The translations under genes and the position numbers were made by a program. The notes below the pieces were generated by a model. The model was given only the letters and a program-made list of their open reading frames with translations, was not told the DNA's origin and did no database searches. From Acidobacteriota bacterium (GTDB lineage Bacteria; Acidobacteriota; Thermoanaerobaculia; Multivoradales; Multivoraceae): a DNA stretch of 64,000 nt. Where the stretch lies: assembly GCA_029263415.1 (NCBI GenBank), contig JAJCXN010000012.1:1-64000 (forward strand). The letters are read 5' to 3'. Below are positions 18,031 through 28,098 of the stretch, piece by piece (position 1 is the stretch's first letter; each line of letters opens with the position of its first letter).

Positions 18031-18987
18031 CTACAGCGTTTCGAGGATCGCTTCCATGATGTGCGTTCGGGCCGGCTTGGTGTTGAGCCGCGCCGGGCAG
18101 ATAATGGGCTCGATACCGAGATCCGCGATCGCAGCCTGTTGGTTACGGTCGACCGGATCGATGAGGAAGTGGGTGATGAGGCTTCTTGCAGAATAGTGCT
18201 TGGCGACGTTGAGGGCGGTCGACTCCAGGCCGAGCTCGGTCATCATCTTTGCTGCGGGTCCCTTGAGCGCGCTGCCGCCGATGATGGGCGAGATCGCGAC
18301 CACCGGAACTTCGCGCTGCCGCAAGGCACTCAGGTGATCTTCGAAGGTGGTCAGGCCCAGGATCGGGTCCATGCTGACGTACGGGTTGGAGGGGCAGAGG
18401 ACCGCGAGTTCGAGCGCTTCGGACTCAAGAGCCTGAATGCAGGGGGGACTGATGGCAGCGGTCTCGATGCCTCTGAATTGAAACCCGGTGACGGCGGGTT
18501 GGCATCGCTCGCGCACGAAGTAGTGCTGAAAGTCGAGCGGCCCTGAATCGGTGTTGACCTGGGTACGCACTGAGTCATCGCTCATCGGCACTACTGAGCA
18601 TCCGAGGCCTAACGAGCTGCAGAGTCGGGCGGTGACGGCGCTTAAGGTTGCGCCGGTACGTAGCAGCCTGGTCCGCTCAATGTGGGTGGCGAGGTCCTTG
18701 TCGCCGAGCTGGAACCAGGTCTCACCACCGAGGGGGCCCAGTGCCTCGAGGCAGTGCCAAGTCTCGTTGCGCCGGCCCCAGCCGCGCTCCTCGTCATGCA
18801 AGCTGCCGAGCCGGTACATCACCGAATCGAGATCGGGGGAGATATGCAGGCCGAGATGTTCGAAGTCGTCAGCGGTGTTGCAGATGACCGTCAGAGTCTC
18901 GGGGGCTTCGATGTTCTCGACTATGGCCTGCGCCATCTTCGCGCCACCGACGCCGCCCGATAGAGCGATCACCGTTGTTTCGCTCAT
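18031..18987 (-). CDS. cofD: 2-phospho-L-lactate transferase (coenzyme F420 synthesis)
   Basis: 318 residues, the usual CofD/FbiA length. The N-terminal VIALSGGVGGAKMAQAI loop binds the guanylylated (or PEP-derived) donor, and NTADDFEHLGLHISPDLDSV carries the conserved Asp residues that bind Fo and Mg. The enzyme joins a phospholactyl or phosphoenolpyruvyl group to the deazaflavin Fo, giving F420-0. The start overlaps the cofE stop by 4 bp (ATGA), so the two are translationally coupled. No cofC or fbiC is in the window, so the remaining pathway genes must lie elsewhere. Confidence 0.93.
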   Translation of the reverse strand: MSETTVIALSGGVGGAKMAQAIVENIEAPETLTVICNTADDFEHLGLHISPDLDSVMYRLGSLHDEERGWGRRNETWHCLEALGPLGGETWFQLGDKDLATHIERTRLLRTGATLSAVTARLCSSLGLGCSVVPMSDDSVRTQVNTDSGPLDFQHYFVRERCQPAVTGFQFRGIETAAISPPCIQALESEALELAVLCPSNPYVSMDPILGLTTFEDHLSALRQREVPVVAISPIIGGSALKGPAAKMMTELGLESTALNVAKHYSARSLITHFLIDPVDRNQQAAIADLGIEPIICPARLNTKPARTHIMEAILETL

Positions 18988-19781
18988 CGAAAGAGGTCGT
19001 CTGCTGTGGCTCGCAGGAGCGCCTTTGCGGGTCGGTGTGGATGACTTTCTACGAGCTCACGGGTGCCGCGGACCAGGACCGCAGGTATTGCCTCGTGGGA
19101 TTGTCCCATCACGATCGATGCGGCGGCAGCGAGCTGATCGGCGTGACCCACATCGGTCGTCCGCAGCTCTTCACCGAACAGGTCGTGTTGACCTTTGAGA
19201 TCGAGAACGGAAGCGACGCCAGCACATCCGATCGCGGCGCCCGCAGTACCCACCCGCCAGGGCCGGCCTAGCGAATCGCAGATCACCACGCCAACGTCGA
19301 CACCGCTGCGGCAGAGCAGTTGGGCGCGGATCTGTTCGGCACTCAGGTCCGGATCGACCGGCAGCAACAGGATCGTGTCGGTACCGTCTTCCGTTGCGGT
19401 GTCGGTGCCGCGTTGGTGCACGTTGGAGTGGTCGATGCCCGCATTGGCCAGAGTCAACCCGCGGTTGTCTTCGACGATCAGGACACCGGGCTTGTGGCGG
19501 ACCACAGCCCTGCTCTCTTGCAAGATCACCTCGACCAGACGAGGATCCTTGGAAACCTTTTTCGCAAGGTCGCGTGCGCGCTCAGATGGCTCGATGCTCT
19601 CCAGGAGGACCGTGCGGCCCTCGGCCTTGGAGACGATCTTCTGAGCGAGCACGAGGACGTCGCCAGGCTCGAGACTCAAGTTCGCGCGGTCGCACGCTTC
19701 GGTGAGGAGCGTGGCGAGGTCGTCGCCATTCTCGACTAGCGGGATACCGGACAGCCCGGTCAAAGTCAGTGCGACGCTCAT
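18984..19781 (-). CDS. cofE: F420-0:gamma-glutamyl ligase
   Basis: About 265 residues from the ATG at 19781 (MSVALTLTGLSGIPLVENGDD); an in-frame start at 19844 would overlap npdG and adds non-conserved residues. GDVLVLAQKIVSKAEGR is the CofE signature, and the metal-binding region CDSLGRPWRVGTAGAAIGCAG is present. It adds glutamates to F420-0. There is no C-terminal nitroreductase-like domain, unlike mycobacterial FbiB, so any tail-maturing dehydro-F420 reductase must be separate. The gap to the upstream npdG stop is 13 bp and the downstream cofD overlaps by 4 bp: one operon. Confidence 0.92.
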   Translation of the reverse strand: MSVALTLTGLSGIPLVENGDDLATLLTEACDRANLSLEPGDVLVLAQKIVSKAEGRTVLLESIEPSERARDLAKKVSKDPRLVEVILQESRAVVRHKPGVLIVEDNRGLTLANAGIDHSNVHQRGTDTATEDGTDTILLLPVDPDLSAEQIRAQLLCRSGVDVGVVICDSLGRPWRVGTAGAAIGCAGVASVLDLKGQHDLFGEELRTTDVGHADQLAAAASIVMGQSHEAIPAVLVRGTRELVESHPHRPAKALLRATADDLFR

Positions 19782-19794
19782 TGCTGGATAGACG

Positions 19795-20460
19795 CTATTT
19801 GGTTGGGTCGCCGGTGATCCGGACACCCGCGCCGTGCACTCCATAGCGCCTGTTGATCCCGATCAGCACAGAGGTCATTGCTTCGGCTGCTGCGGAGTTT
19901 GCCAAGGGGCCTGCATGCCAAGCCTTCATGCCAGCTGCTTCGACCAGCTCGACGGCCTGATCGCGGGCGGCAACCTTGTTGCCGAACACCATCACGTCGC
20001 AGTCGATCTGCTGGTCAGACCGGAGGTGTTCCGCTCCAACGTTGTGAAATGCAGACACCACATCGACGTTGTCGCCGAGGATCTCCTGGGCCAACTGGCC
20101 CGCGCTGCCACCTTCGGGCAGTTGCACGCGAGCGACCTTTGGCGGCACCAACGGCACTGTGCAGTCGAGCACGACCTTTCCGGCTGCTGCCTCGCGGATA
20201 GCGTCGAGGTTCACTTTTTGCACCGAGAACGGCACCGTGACCACGATCAGCTCGGCCGCCGCTGCGGCGTCGACGTTCGCTAGACCTTCAACGATTGCGT
20301 CCGGGTGGTCGGCAAGGATGCCCGCTGCTGCTGTCTCGGCCTTGTCTTGAGTCCGCGATCCAACGATCACGCGGTATCCAGCCTTGGCCCAACGCCAGGC
20401 TAGGCCGCCACCCAGATCACCTGTGCCGCCAATAACGGCCAGCGTCTTCTTCTCGCTCAT
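19795..20460 (-). CDS. npdG: NADPH-dependent F420 reductase (Fno/NpdG family)
   Basis: 221 residues. TLAVIGGTGDLGGGLAWRWAKAGYRV is a Rossmann NADP-binding start with SRTQ after strand beta-2, as in archaeal Fno, and VVTVPFSVQKV and FHNVGAEHLR match the family. It passes hydride between NADPH and F420, supplying reduced F420 for LLM-type enzymes. It is first of the npdG-cofE-cofD run, 78 bp after thiC on the same strand with no obvious terminator between, so partial co-transcription with thiC is possible. Confidence 0.9.
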   Translation of the reverse strand: MSEKKTLAVIGGTGDLGGGLAWRWAKAGYRVIVGSRTQDKAETAAAGILADHPDAIVEGLANVDAAAAAELIVVTVPFSVQKVNLDAIREAAAGKVVLDCTVPLVPPKVARVQLPEGGSAGQLAQEILGDNVDVVSAFHNVGAEHLRSDQQIDCDVMVFGNKVAARDQAVELVEAAGMKAWHAGPLANSAAAEAMTSVLIGINRRYGVHGAGVRITGDPTK

Positions 20461-20538
20461 GTCTTCGTTTCCTGTGCAGTTCGTGCCACCGCCTCAGTTC
20501 ACCTTGCGCTAGGGCATCGACGGCGTGAGACCCTTCGG

Positions 20539-22512
<1,974 letters not shown>

Positions 22513-22525
22513 CTAGCTGCGCTCG

Positions 22526-22675
22526 CTTCCCTACGCCGGTGTTAGCCGGTGGTTTGCCGCCTGCAAGTTCCCATGGAGGGTGCTGACAGCAACAGGTTCT
22601 AGGGCTTCGGCGTCTGCCTCTGGAACTACGGTCCAGCGAAACGTCATCTCAGGCCGTGCTTGCGGCCACACCAGA
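22526..22675 (-). promoter_or_regulatory. TPP riboswitch (THI box) of thiC, with an enlarged middle
   Basis: Minus strand, just upstream of thiC. The pyrimidine-binding arm is clear: P3 stem GGCCG/CGGCC followed directly by the invariant CUGAGA (22652-22647). The pyrophosphate arm is clear at the 3' end: CCGG-CUAACA-CCGGCGUAGGGAAG (about 22549-22526). Closing bases GCUC/GAGC can form P1. In a standard aptamer CUGAGA is followed within about 20-45 nt by CCUGAU and P5; here 97 nt intervene. A GAACCUG (22599-22593) is present, but it is not adjacent to P5. Extra sequence carrying an AGUUCC/GGAACU inverted repeat fills the middle. It is probably functional or recently altered; see findings. Confidence 0.8.
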
Positions 22676-22681
22676 GCTCAT

Positions 22682-22704
22682 AAAAGAGTTGTGGCTCAAG
22701 CCAC
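22682..22704 (-). terminator. Intrinsic terminator after the LLM gene, before the thiC riboswitch
   Basis: On the minus strand GTGGC-TTGA-GCCAC forms a 5-bp stem with a tetraloop (6 bp if the loop shrinks), followed by AACTCTTTTA. It lies 84 bp beyond the stop of the LLM-class gene and 7 bp before the riboswitch, so it insulates thiC from upstream transcription. Confidence 0.6.
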
Positions 22705-22787
22705 ACATTGAGCTTAGCGGATTTCATCCAAGCGCGATCTGCAGGTGGACTGTTTCGAACCCAGGGCTCCTTTGGCCGCTACCCCGG

Positions 22788-23678
22788 CTAGGCGGGTGCG
22801 AGAGCCTTGAGTGCTTCGAGGTCGGGCTTGGGTGAGCCGTCTGGCCTGAATGCTTGGATCGCCACGTGGTCCGCACCTGCGTCCCAGTGACCTTGAATGC
22901 GCTGTTGAATTGCGTCCCGATCACCCCATGCGACGAGTGCATCGACCAGGCCGTCGCTGGCGTTCCAATCTTGCCAATCGTCGGCAGTGAAGCCGAGTTC
23001 AAGCAGGTTGTTCTGATAGTTCGGCGCGCGCAGGTAGACCTTCAGGTGACGGCGCGCAAGTTCTCTAGCAGTGGTGGCGTCGGTCTCATGGATTACCATC
23101 TGTTCGGGACACAGCCAAGGGCCCGTACCTAGGATTCCACGAGCGATCTTGGTGTGTTCGGGTGTTACCAAGTAGGGGTGGGCGCCGCGGCACTCCTCAG
23201 CGGCGAGCTTGAGCATGAGCGGGCGCAAGGCAGCAATGACGATCGGTGCATCAAACTCCGGCCTGGGCCCGTGGTAGAGCGCATCAGGCAGGCCCTGAAG
23301 CACGCTGCGCATCTTCGCAACTGGTTTTTCCCATTCGTGACCACGCAGCCGGGTGACCAAATGCGGGTGTGAGACACCCAGACCGAGAATGAAGCGCCCA
23401 GGTAAGAACTCAGAGATGGTCTGGTGAATTGACTTGATCAGGTGTAGATCGCGCGCATAGATGTTGGCTATACCGGTGGAGAAGATCAGGCGGTTGGTCT
23501 GGGCGCCAAGATAGCCAATGAGGGCGAGTGGATCTCGACCGACCGCCTCAGGCAGCCACCAAGCTGAGTAACCCAGGTCTTCAATGGTCTTTGCGAACCC
23601 CACGCACTCGGCTGCGGACATGCCATCGGGTGTGGCCCAGACGCCAAGTGTTCCGGGGTGTTCGAGGGGGCTGCTCAT
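22788..23678 (-). CDS. LLM-class F420-dependent oxidoreductase (MSMEG_4141-like)
   Basis: 296 residues from the ATG at 23678, which has GGAG at good spacing (an ATG 12 bases upstream does not). TIM-barrel LLM fold: LGVWATPDGMSAAECVGFA start, GYSAWWLPEAVGRDP, LIFSTGIANIYARD, and PGRFILGLGVSHP for cofactor binding. The pattern fits the F420 subgroup related to MSMEG_4141 rather than FMN enzymes. The reaction is unknown. It follows an HSL-type esterase by 47 bp and a SMUG1-like glycosylase on the same strand, probably one transcript ending at 22682-22704. Confidence 0.82.
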   Translation of the reverse strand: MSSPLEHPGTLGVWATPDGMSAAECVGFAKTIEDLGYSAWWLPEAVGRDPLALIGYLGAQTNRLIFSTGIANIYARDLHLIKSIHQTISEFLPGRFILGLGVSHPHLVTRLRGHEWEKPVAKMRSVLQGLPDALYHGPRPEFDAPIVIAALRPLMLKLAAEECRGAHPYLVTPEHTKIARGILGTGPWLCPEQMVIHETDATTARELARRHLKVYLRAPNYQNNLLELGFTADDWQDWNASDGLVDALVAWGDRDAIQQRIQGHWDAGADHVAIQAFRPDGSPKPDLEALKALAPA

Positions 23679-23725
23679 GGGAGACTCCAAAGGAAACGGA
23701 CCAAGGACGGTCCGACGTTGACTGG

Positions 23726-24658
23726 CTAGCGGAGCGCTCGTTTGAGCGCGCCGACACTCTGGTCGATCGCTTCTTGGCCGGCGTCGACCAAGGCGCTCAG
23801 TTGGTAGAACATGTGCACCATGCCGTCGTAGCGCTTCACTTCAACTTCGGTGCCAGCGCTCTTCAATCTACCCGCGTAATCTTCGCCTTCGTCGCGAAGA
23901 GGGTCGTACTCAGCGGTGATGACGAGCGCTCGAGGAAGCTTGGATAGATCCTGCGCGTGTAGTGGTGAGGCCATCGGGTTGGTCCACTCCAGGGAGTCGG
24001 GCAGGTAGTGGCCACGAAACCACTGCATCCCGAGCTGAGTAAGGACCATGCCTTCGCCGTTTGTTTCAATGGACGCGTGCGCCTGAGTCATGTCCGTCGC
24101 CGGATAGATCAATAGCTGCAGTTGGATTTCTGGGCCTTCGCGATCGCGCGCGATCTGGCTGATCACAGCTGCAAGGTTGCCTCCGGCGCTGTCGCCACCG
24201 ACTGCGATGCGCTGCGCGTCGGCGCCGATGGTCTGCGCGTTTGCCGAGATCCACTCGAGTGCTGCGTAGCAATCGTGCACTGCGGCGGGGAAGGGATGCT
24301 CGGGTGCAAGCCGGTAGTGGACCGCGACCACGATTACGCCTGCGTCGTGGGCCAAAGCCCGGCAGACCTCATCGTGGGTGTCGAGGTCGCCGATTACCCA
24401 ACCTCCACCGTGGATGTAGAGCAGGACAGCTAGGTTGTTCTCATCGCTCGGACGATAGATGCGCAGCGGAATCGAGTTGCCGTCGGGCCCAGGAATGTTC
24501 TCATCCCTAACCGCGAATAGATCAGGTCCTGGGCCAACTGCCTCGGCGAGTGCGACATAGCCAGCGCGAGCCATCTCGATGGTCTGCTCTTGCAGCGGTG
24601 GCGTTCCCGCAGCCGCTTGCATGGCGAGGAAAGCTTCGATCTGCGGGTGTAGAGGCAT
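23726..24658 (-). CDS. Alpha/beta-hydrolase, hormone-sensitive-lipase type esterase
   Basis: 310 residues from the ATG at 24658 (GAGGAG upstream; an in-frame start at 24775 would overlap the SMUG1-like gene). The HGGGW oxyanion loop, GDSAGGN nucleophile elbow, EYDPLRDE with the catalytic Asp and GMVHMF with the catalytic His are all present. The family hydrolyses short-chain acyl esters. No signal peptide, so cytoplasmic. Part of the minus-strand set SMUG1-like, esterase, LLM. Confidence 0.9.
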   Translation of the reverse strand: MPLHPQIEAFLAMQAAAGTPPLQEQTIEMARAGYVALAEAVGPGPDLFAVRDENIPGPDGNSIPLRIYRPSDENNLAVLLYIHGGGWVIGDLDTHDEVCRALAHDAGVIVVAVHYRLAPEHPFPAAVHDCYAALEWISANAQTIGADAQRIAVGGDSAGGNLAAVISQIARDREGPEIQLQLLIYPATDMTQAHASIETNGEGMVLTQLGMQWFRGHYLPDSLEWTNPMASPLHAQDLSKLPRALVITAEYDPLRDEGEDYAGRLKSAGTEVEVKRYDGMVHMFYQLSALVDAGQEAIDQSVGALKRALR

Positions 24659-24726
24659 TGCCTTGAGACTCCTCGGTCCGAGGGTTGGTGGGCTCGCGAT
24701 GGTATCGCGCTTGGTGAATGCCGCTT

Positions 24727-25458
24727 CTACAGCGCGCCAATATCGACCAGCTGTTGTCGCGCGACCTGAGCCCACCCCCGGTTTGCGGCCGGGCTTGCTG
24801 GGCTCGGGTGCAGAATACGCGCGATTGGCAACTGATCACCGAAGATGCGTTGCGCCGCTTTCTCAGCGAAGGTACCCACGCCGATCACCCGATCAACCGA
24901 GATGGCGTTGACGATCGACTCAAGACCGTGATCACAGATACTGAACAGTGACGCTCGTTCATCGGGGCTCAGTTTGTCCGGAGTGAGGTTGCGACCGGTT
25001 TCGTGGAGGAAGAGAAGTGGGCAGTAGTTGGTAACGAAGAAGCGATCGAAGAAGCGGTCAGGCTCGGTGAATTCATCGCGGGCCCAACCCCACAGCCGCC
25101 GGCCGCTGACTTCTTCACGAGTTGAATCGAAACCAAGCACCGGCCGCTTGGGGTGGGTGGCGTGCGGAGTGCCGATCTCGATGGGGTTTTGGCCGTTGCG
25201 ATCGAGGCCGAGCCAGTCGCGCACCGCAGTGACGGCGCCGAAGGGAACACCGGTCTGAGCCATGCCGAAGGGCCCAGGGTTCATTCCGACCAGGAGTGAG
25301 CGGGGTGCGTCACGGTCGATGCCGAAGCGCCGAAGGTACTGCTCGTGAGCCGGCCATGCATAGTCGAGCGGATTGTAGACATAGGCCACTGGGTCGGCGA
25401 AGGATAGGGCATCTACGGCGTTGGACAGACTTCGAGTAGCAGCGATCAGGGGGTGCAT
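24727..25458 (-). CDS. SMUG1-like uracil-DNA glycosylase (UDG family 3)
   Basis: 243 residues. VGMNPGPFGMAQTGVPFG near residues 57-74 is essentially the animal SMUG1 active-site loop, with the catalytic Asn at about N60. HPSPASPAANRGW near the C-terminus supplies the catalytic His and the DNA-intercalating loop. VTNYCPLLFL matches the uracil pocket strand. It should remove uracil (and perhaps hydroxymethyluracil) from DNA. Bacterial SMUG1 proteins are known but patchy. The gene is divergent from gloA and leads the esterase and LLM genes. Confidence 0.9.
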   Translation of the reverse strand: MHPLIAATRSLSNAVDALSFADPVAYVYNPLDYAWPAHEQYLRRFGIDRDAPRSLLVGMNPGPFGMAQTGVPFGAVTAVRDWLGLDRNGQNPIEIGTPHATHPKRPVLGFDSTREEVSGRRLWGWARDEFTEPDRFFDRFFVTNYCPLLFLHETGRNLTPDKLSPDERASLFSICDHGLESIVNAISVDRVIGVGTFAEKAAQRIFGDQLPIARILHPSPASPAANRGWAQVARQQLVDIGAL

Positions 25459-25655
25459 GGTGGCTGAGCTTACCTAGCTGACTGAGTTGTTGGGCATTTG
25501 ATTCGCGTTTGAAGCGGCGCCAGTCGGGCATGTGTTGCGAGAGTGGTCGAACCGTCTTCGCGGGTTCGCTACAGTGCGCGCTCACACTGATCGAGGCCGA
25601 GTGGGTTCTCCAGCGCGCTCGCGGTTGCTCCTCACTTTGGAAAGGAAACCCATCT

Positions 25656-26096
25656 ATGCAGTTCCTGCACACCATGATCCGCGTCGCCGATGTCGACGCG
25701 TCGCTCGACTTCTACTGCAACCAGCTCGGACTGGTTGAGGTCAGACGCCACGAAAGCGAACAAGGGAGGTTCACGCTGATCTTTCTTTCAGCGCCGGGGG
25801 ATTTGGAGCTGGCTCAAGAGCGGCAAGCGCCGCTGCTTGAACTCACTCACAACTGGGATCCTGAGGAGTACCAGGGTGGCCGGAACTTCGGCCATTTGGC
25901 CTATCGGGTCGACGATATCTATGCGACTTGTCAACAACTCATGGACAGCGGTGTGGTGATCAACCGGCCGCCCCGTGACGGGCGAATGGCGTTCATCCGC
26001 TCGCCTGATGGCATTTCGATTGAGTTGCTGCAAACCGGCGAGGCGCTCGAGTTGAAGGAACCGTGGCTATCGATGGAGAGCAGCGGTAGCTGGTAA
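25656..26096 (+). CDS. gloA: Glyoxalase I (lactoylglutathione lyase), VOC family
   Basis: 146 residues starting at ATG 25656 with AAAGGAAA upstream; earlier in-frame codons read through the intergenic region. Two VOC repeats: FLHTMIRVADVDASLDFYCNQLGL (metal His) and NFGHLAYRVDDIYATC (second His), with the Glu ligands in the LELTHNWDPEEYQGGR and DGISIELLQ segments. Length and motifs match GloA, which isomerises the glutathione hemithioacetal of methylglyoxal. Divergent from the SMUG1-like gene by 197 bp. Confidence 0.85.
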   Translation: MQFLHTMIRVADVDASLDFYCNQLGLVEVRRHESEQGRFTLIFLSAPGDLELAQERQAPLLELTHNWDPEEYQGGRNFGHLAYRVDDIYATCQQLMDSGVVINRPPRDGRMAFIRSPDGISIELLQTGEALELKEPWLSMESSGSW

Positions 26097-26113
26097 AAAT
26101 TCCAGTAAGCAGC

Positions 26114-26144
26114 TTGCATTAAGATAGTCGGATATGGCTATAAT
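26114..26144 (+). promoter_or_regulatory. Candidate sigma70-type promoter
   Basis: A perfect TATAAT (26139-26144) in the gap after gloA, with TTGCAT 19 bp upstream (26114-26119; a looser match with long spacing). It is 78 bp before the DUF1800 gene and is the only consensus -10 box noticed in the window, so this pair may be strongly or constitutively expressed. Confidence 0.5.
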
Positions 26145-26221
26145 CGCGTGTCGCGACCGCACACTTTAGGTGCGATGGCTTCTCGTCGCCAATCGATACT
26201 TCGACCTCGAGGCACCAGTCG

Positions 26222-28045
26222 ATGCGCTTTCTACCTTCGGATGTCACTCACCAAACCACGGCCCGCCGACTGCTAGGCGACGGCAAGCTCGGAGTCCTCC
26301 AAGCAGAGAAGGCTCGACGACGGTCGGCTTTCGGGAGTTCGTCGCGTCAACCCCTGCGCCGCAGGTCTGCCGAGCAGATCCCACCGAGCGTCGTCGCGGG
26401 CTATGCGGGCCAGGAGGTTCAGTCCAGAGCCGGTGAGCCCACCGTTCCGCCACTTGCGACCATCGTCGGTCAGCGTCTCTGCTACGGCCCCAAAGATGGC
26501 GACATCGCGGCGTTCAACGCGTTGGGCGCGAACGATGCTGCGCGAGTTTCAGCTTGGATAACGAGTCAACTGGCAGCTGATCCCACAGATCCTGGAGCGG
26601 CGCTCGAAGTGAGCTGGGGCTTTGACACCCTCACCAAAGTAGAGGGCGATCTGTGGGAAGAGCACTACCGCAATCCGGACTGGCAAGTCTTCATCCAGCC
26701 GCTCAATGAGCTCGAGCGGCGCACGATTGCACGGGCAACGCACAGTACCCGTCAGCTGCAGGAGATGATCTTCGGCTTCTGGCACAACCACTTCAGCATC
26801 TACGGAGAAGACGTTGGACCGATGATGGTCAGCTTCGACCGGGATGCTATCCGGGCTCATGGCATGGGCAATTTCCGCGAACTCTTGGGCGCGGTGGTCA
26901 AGTCGTGGTCGATGCTGGCCTACCTGGACAACAAGTACAACAGCTATGCACCGTGGGCCGAGAACGACGGAATCAACGAGAACTTTGCTCGTGAATTGTT
27001 GGAGCTGCACACACTCGGGGATGAGCACTACTATCCCGGACTGACACCGGATGAAGTGCCCAACGGCACTGATGGTCTCAAGATTGGCTATACCGATACT
27101 GACGTCACCCAGGCTGCACGCTGCCTCACCGGATGGACCACCGAAGATGCTTACATCTGGGAAGGCTTTTGGCCCCCAACCCAGTACGAGTTTTCGTTCT
27201 ACCAGGACTGGCATGACGTCGTGAACGTCAAGACCGTTCTCGGTCAGTCGATCGACAACTTGTCAGATTCCGATGGTGGCACGCAGGCCGATGGCGAGCA
27301 GCTCCTAGATCTACTCTCAGGGCATCGGGGCACCGCGGTCTTCGTCTCTCGCAAGCTTTGCCGCCGTCTGCTGGCTGATGATCCGTCGGAAACGCTGGTC
27401 CAAAGCACCGCCGATGTGTTCCAGGCTCACGCTGCGTCTAGTGACCAGATCATCAGGGTGGTGCGGCATATTGCTGAGTCTTCCGAGTTCGCCTCAACCT
27501 TTGGCGAGAAGGTCAAGCGCCCATTTGAAGTGATCGTGTCGCAGATGCGAGGTCTCGATTACGACTTCGGGCTGACCATGGGTGAGGACCAGCAATCGGG
27601 GCGGGCGAACTGGTTCATGTGGCAGCTCTATCTGACCGGCAACATGCCCTTTGGCTGGGGGCCGCCGAATGGCTTCCCAGACGTCAAGGCGCCCTGGATC
27701 GGCTCGTCGCCGCGGGTCCTGACCTGGTGGTTCTCCAATTTCTTGTGTCATCTACAAGCGAGCGACGGCGGTCCTCACTACATCGATATCGAGGCGCTGA
27801 CCGGCAATCTCGCGACCATGACTCCGACTGAGATCGTCGACTACTGGGTCGAACGGCTGTGCGGGCGTGATCCGTTGACCGTCAACAGCGCGGAGCGTTC
27901 GGCGCTCATCGATTTCATGGCGGACGGTGACGATGCCGATGCCAACTTGGATCCTTGGCGACTCGCCGAGGATTGGCGAGCGCCGGCTCAGATTCGGACG
28001 CTGGTCTCGTTGATTGCGATGTCGCCCTCTTTCCTCTACCGCTAG
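26222..28045 (+). CDS. DUF1800 family protein
   Basis: 607 residues. The family motif RLCYGPKDGDIAAFNALGAND and the helical core (FWHNHFSIY, NFARELLELHTLG, TLGDEHYYPG...TDVTQAARCLTGWT, FVSRKLCRRLLAD) are characteristic. DUF1800 proteins are nearly always next to a DUF1501 protein, as here (53-bp gap). Function is unknown; the pair is usually exported and common in Planctomycetes, Acidobacteria and Proteobacteria. The first about 70 residues are Arg-rich and unconserved with no signal peptide, so the start may be wrong. Confidence 0.85.
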   Translation: MRFLPSDVTHQTTARRLLGDGKLGVLQAEKARRRSAFGSSSRQPLRRRSAEQIPPSVVAGYAGQEVQSRAGEPTVPPLATIVGQRLCYGPKDGDIAAFNALGANDAARVSAWITSQLAADPTDPGAALEVSWGFDTLTKVEGDLWEEHYRNPDWQVFIQPLNELERRTIARATHSTRQLQEMIFGFWHNHFSIYGEDVGPMMVSFDRDAIRAHGMGNFRELLGAVVKSWSMLAYLDNKYNSYAPWAENDGINENFARELLELHTLGDEHYYPGLTPDEVPNGTDGLKIGYTDTDVTQAARCLTGWTTEDAYIWEGFWPPTQYEFSFYQDWHDVVNVKTVLGQSIDNLSDSDGGTQADGEQLLDLLSGHRGTAVFVSRKLCRRLLADDPSETLVQSTADVFQAHAASSDQIIRVVRHIAESSEFASTFGEKVKRPFEVIVSQMRGLDYDFGLTMGEDQQSGRANWFMWQLYLTGNMPFGWGPPNGFPDVKAPWIGSSPRVLTWWFSNFLCHLQASDGGPHYIDIEALTGNLATMTPTEIVDYWVERLCGRDPLTVNSAERSALIDFMADGDDADANLDPWRLAEDWRAPAQIRTLVSLIAMSPSFLYR

Positions 28046-28098
28046 TAGCAGTTCTTGCTGACTGTGTTGTTTGGAACCTCGTACTGGAGTATGAATCG

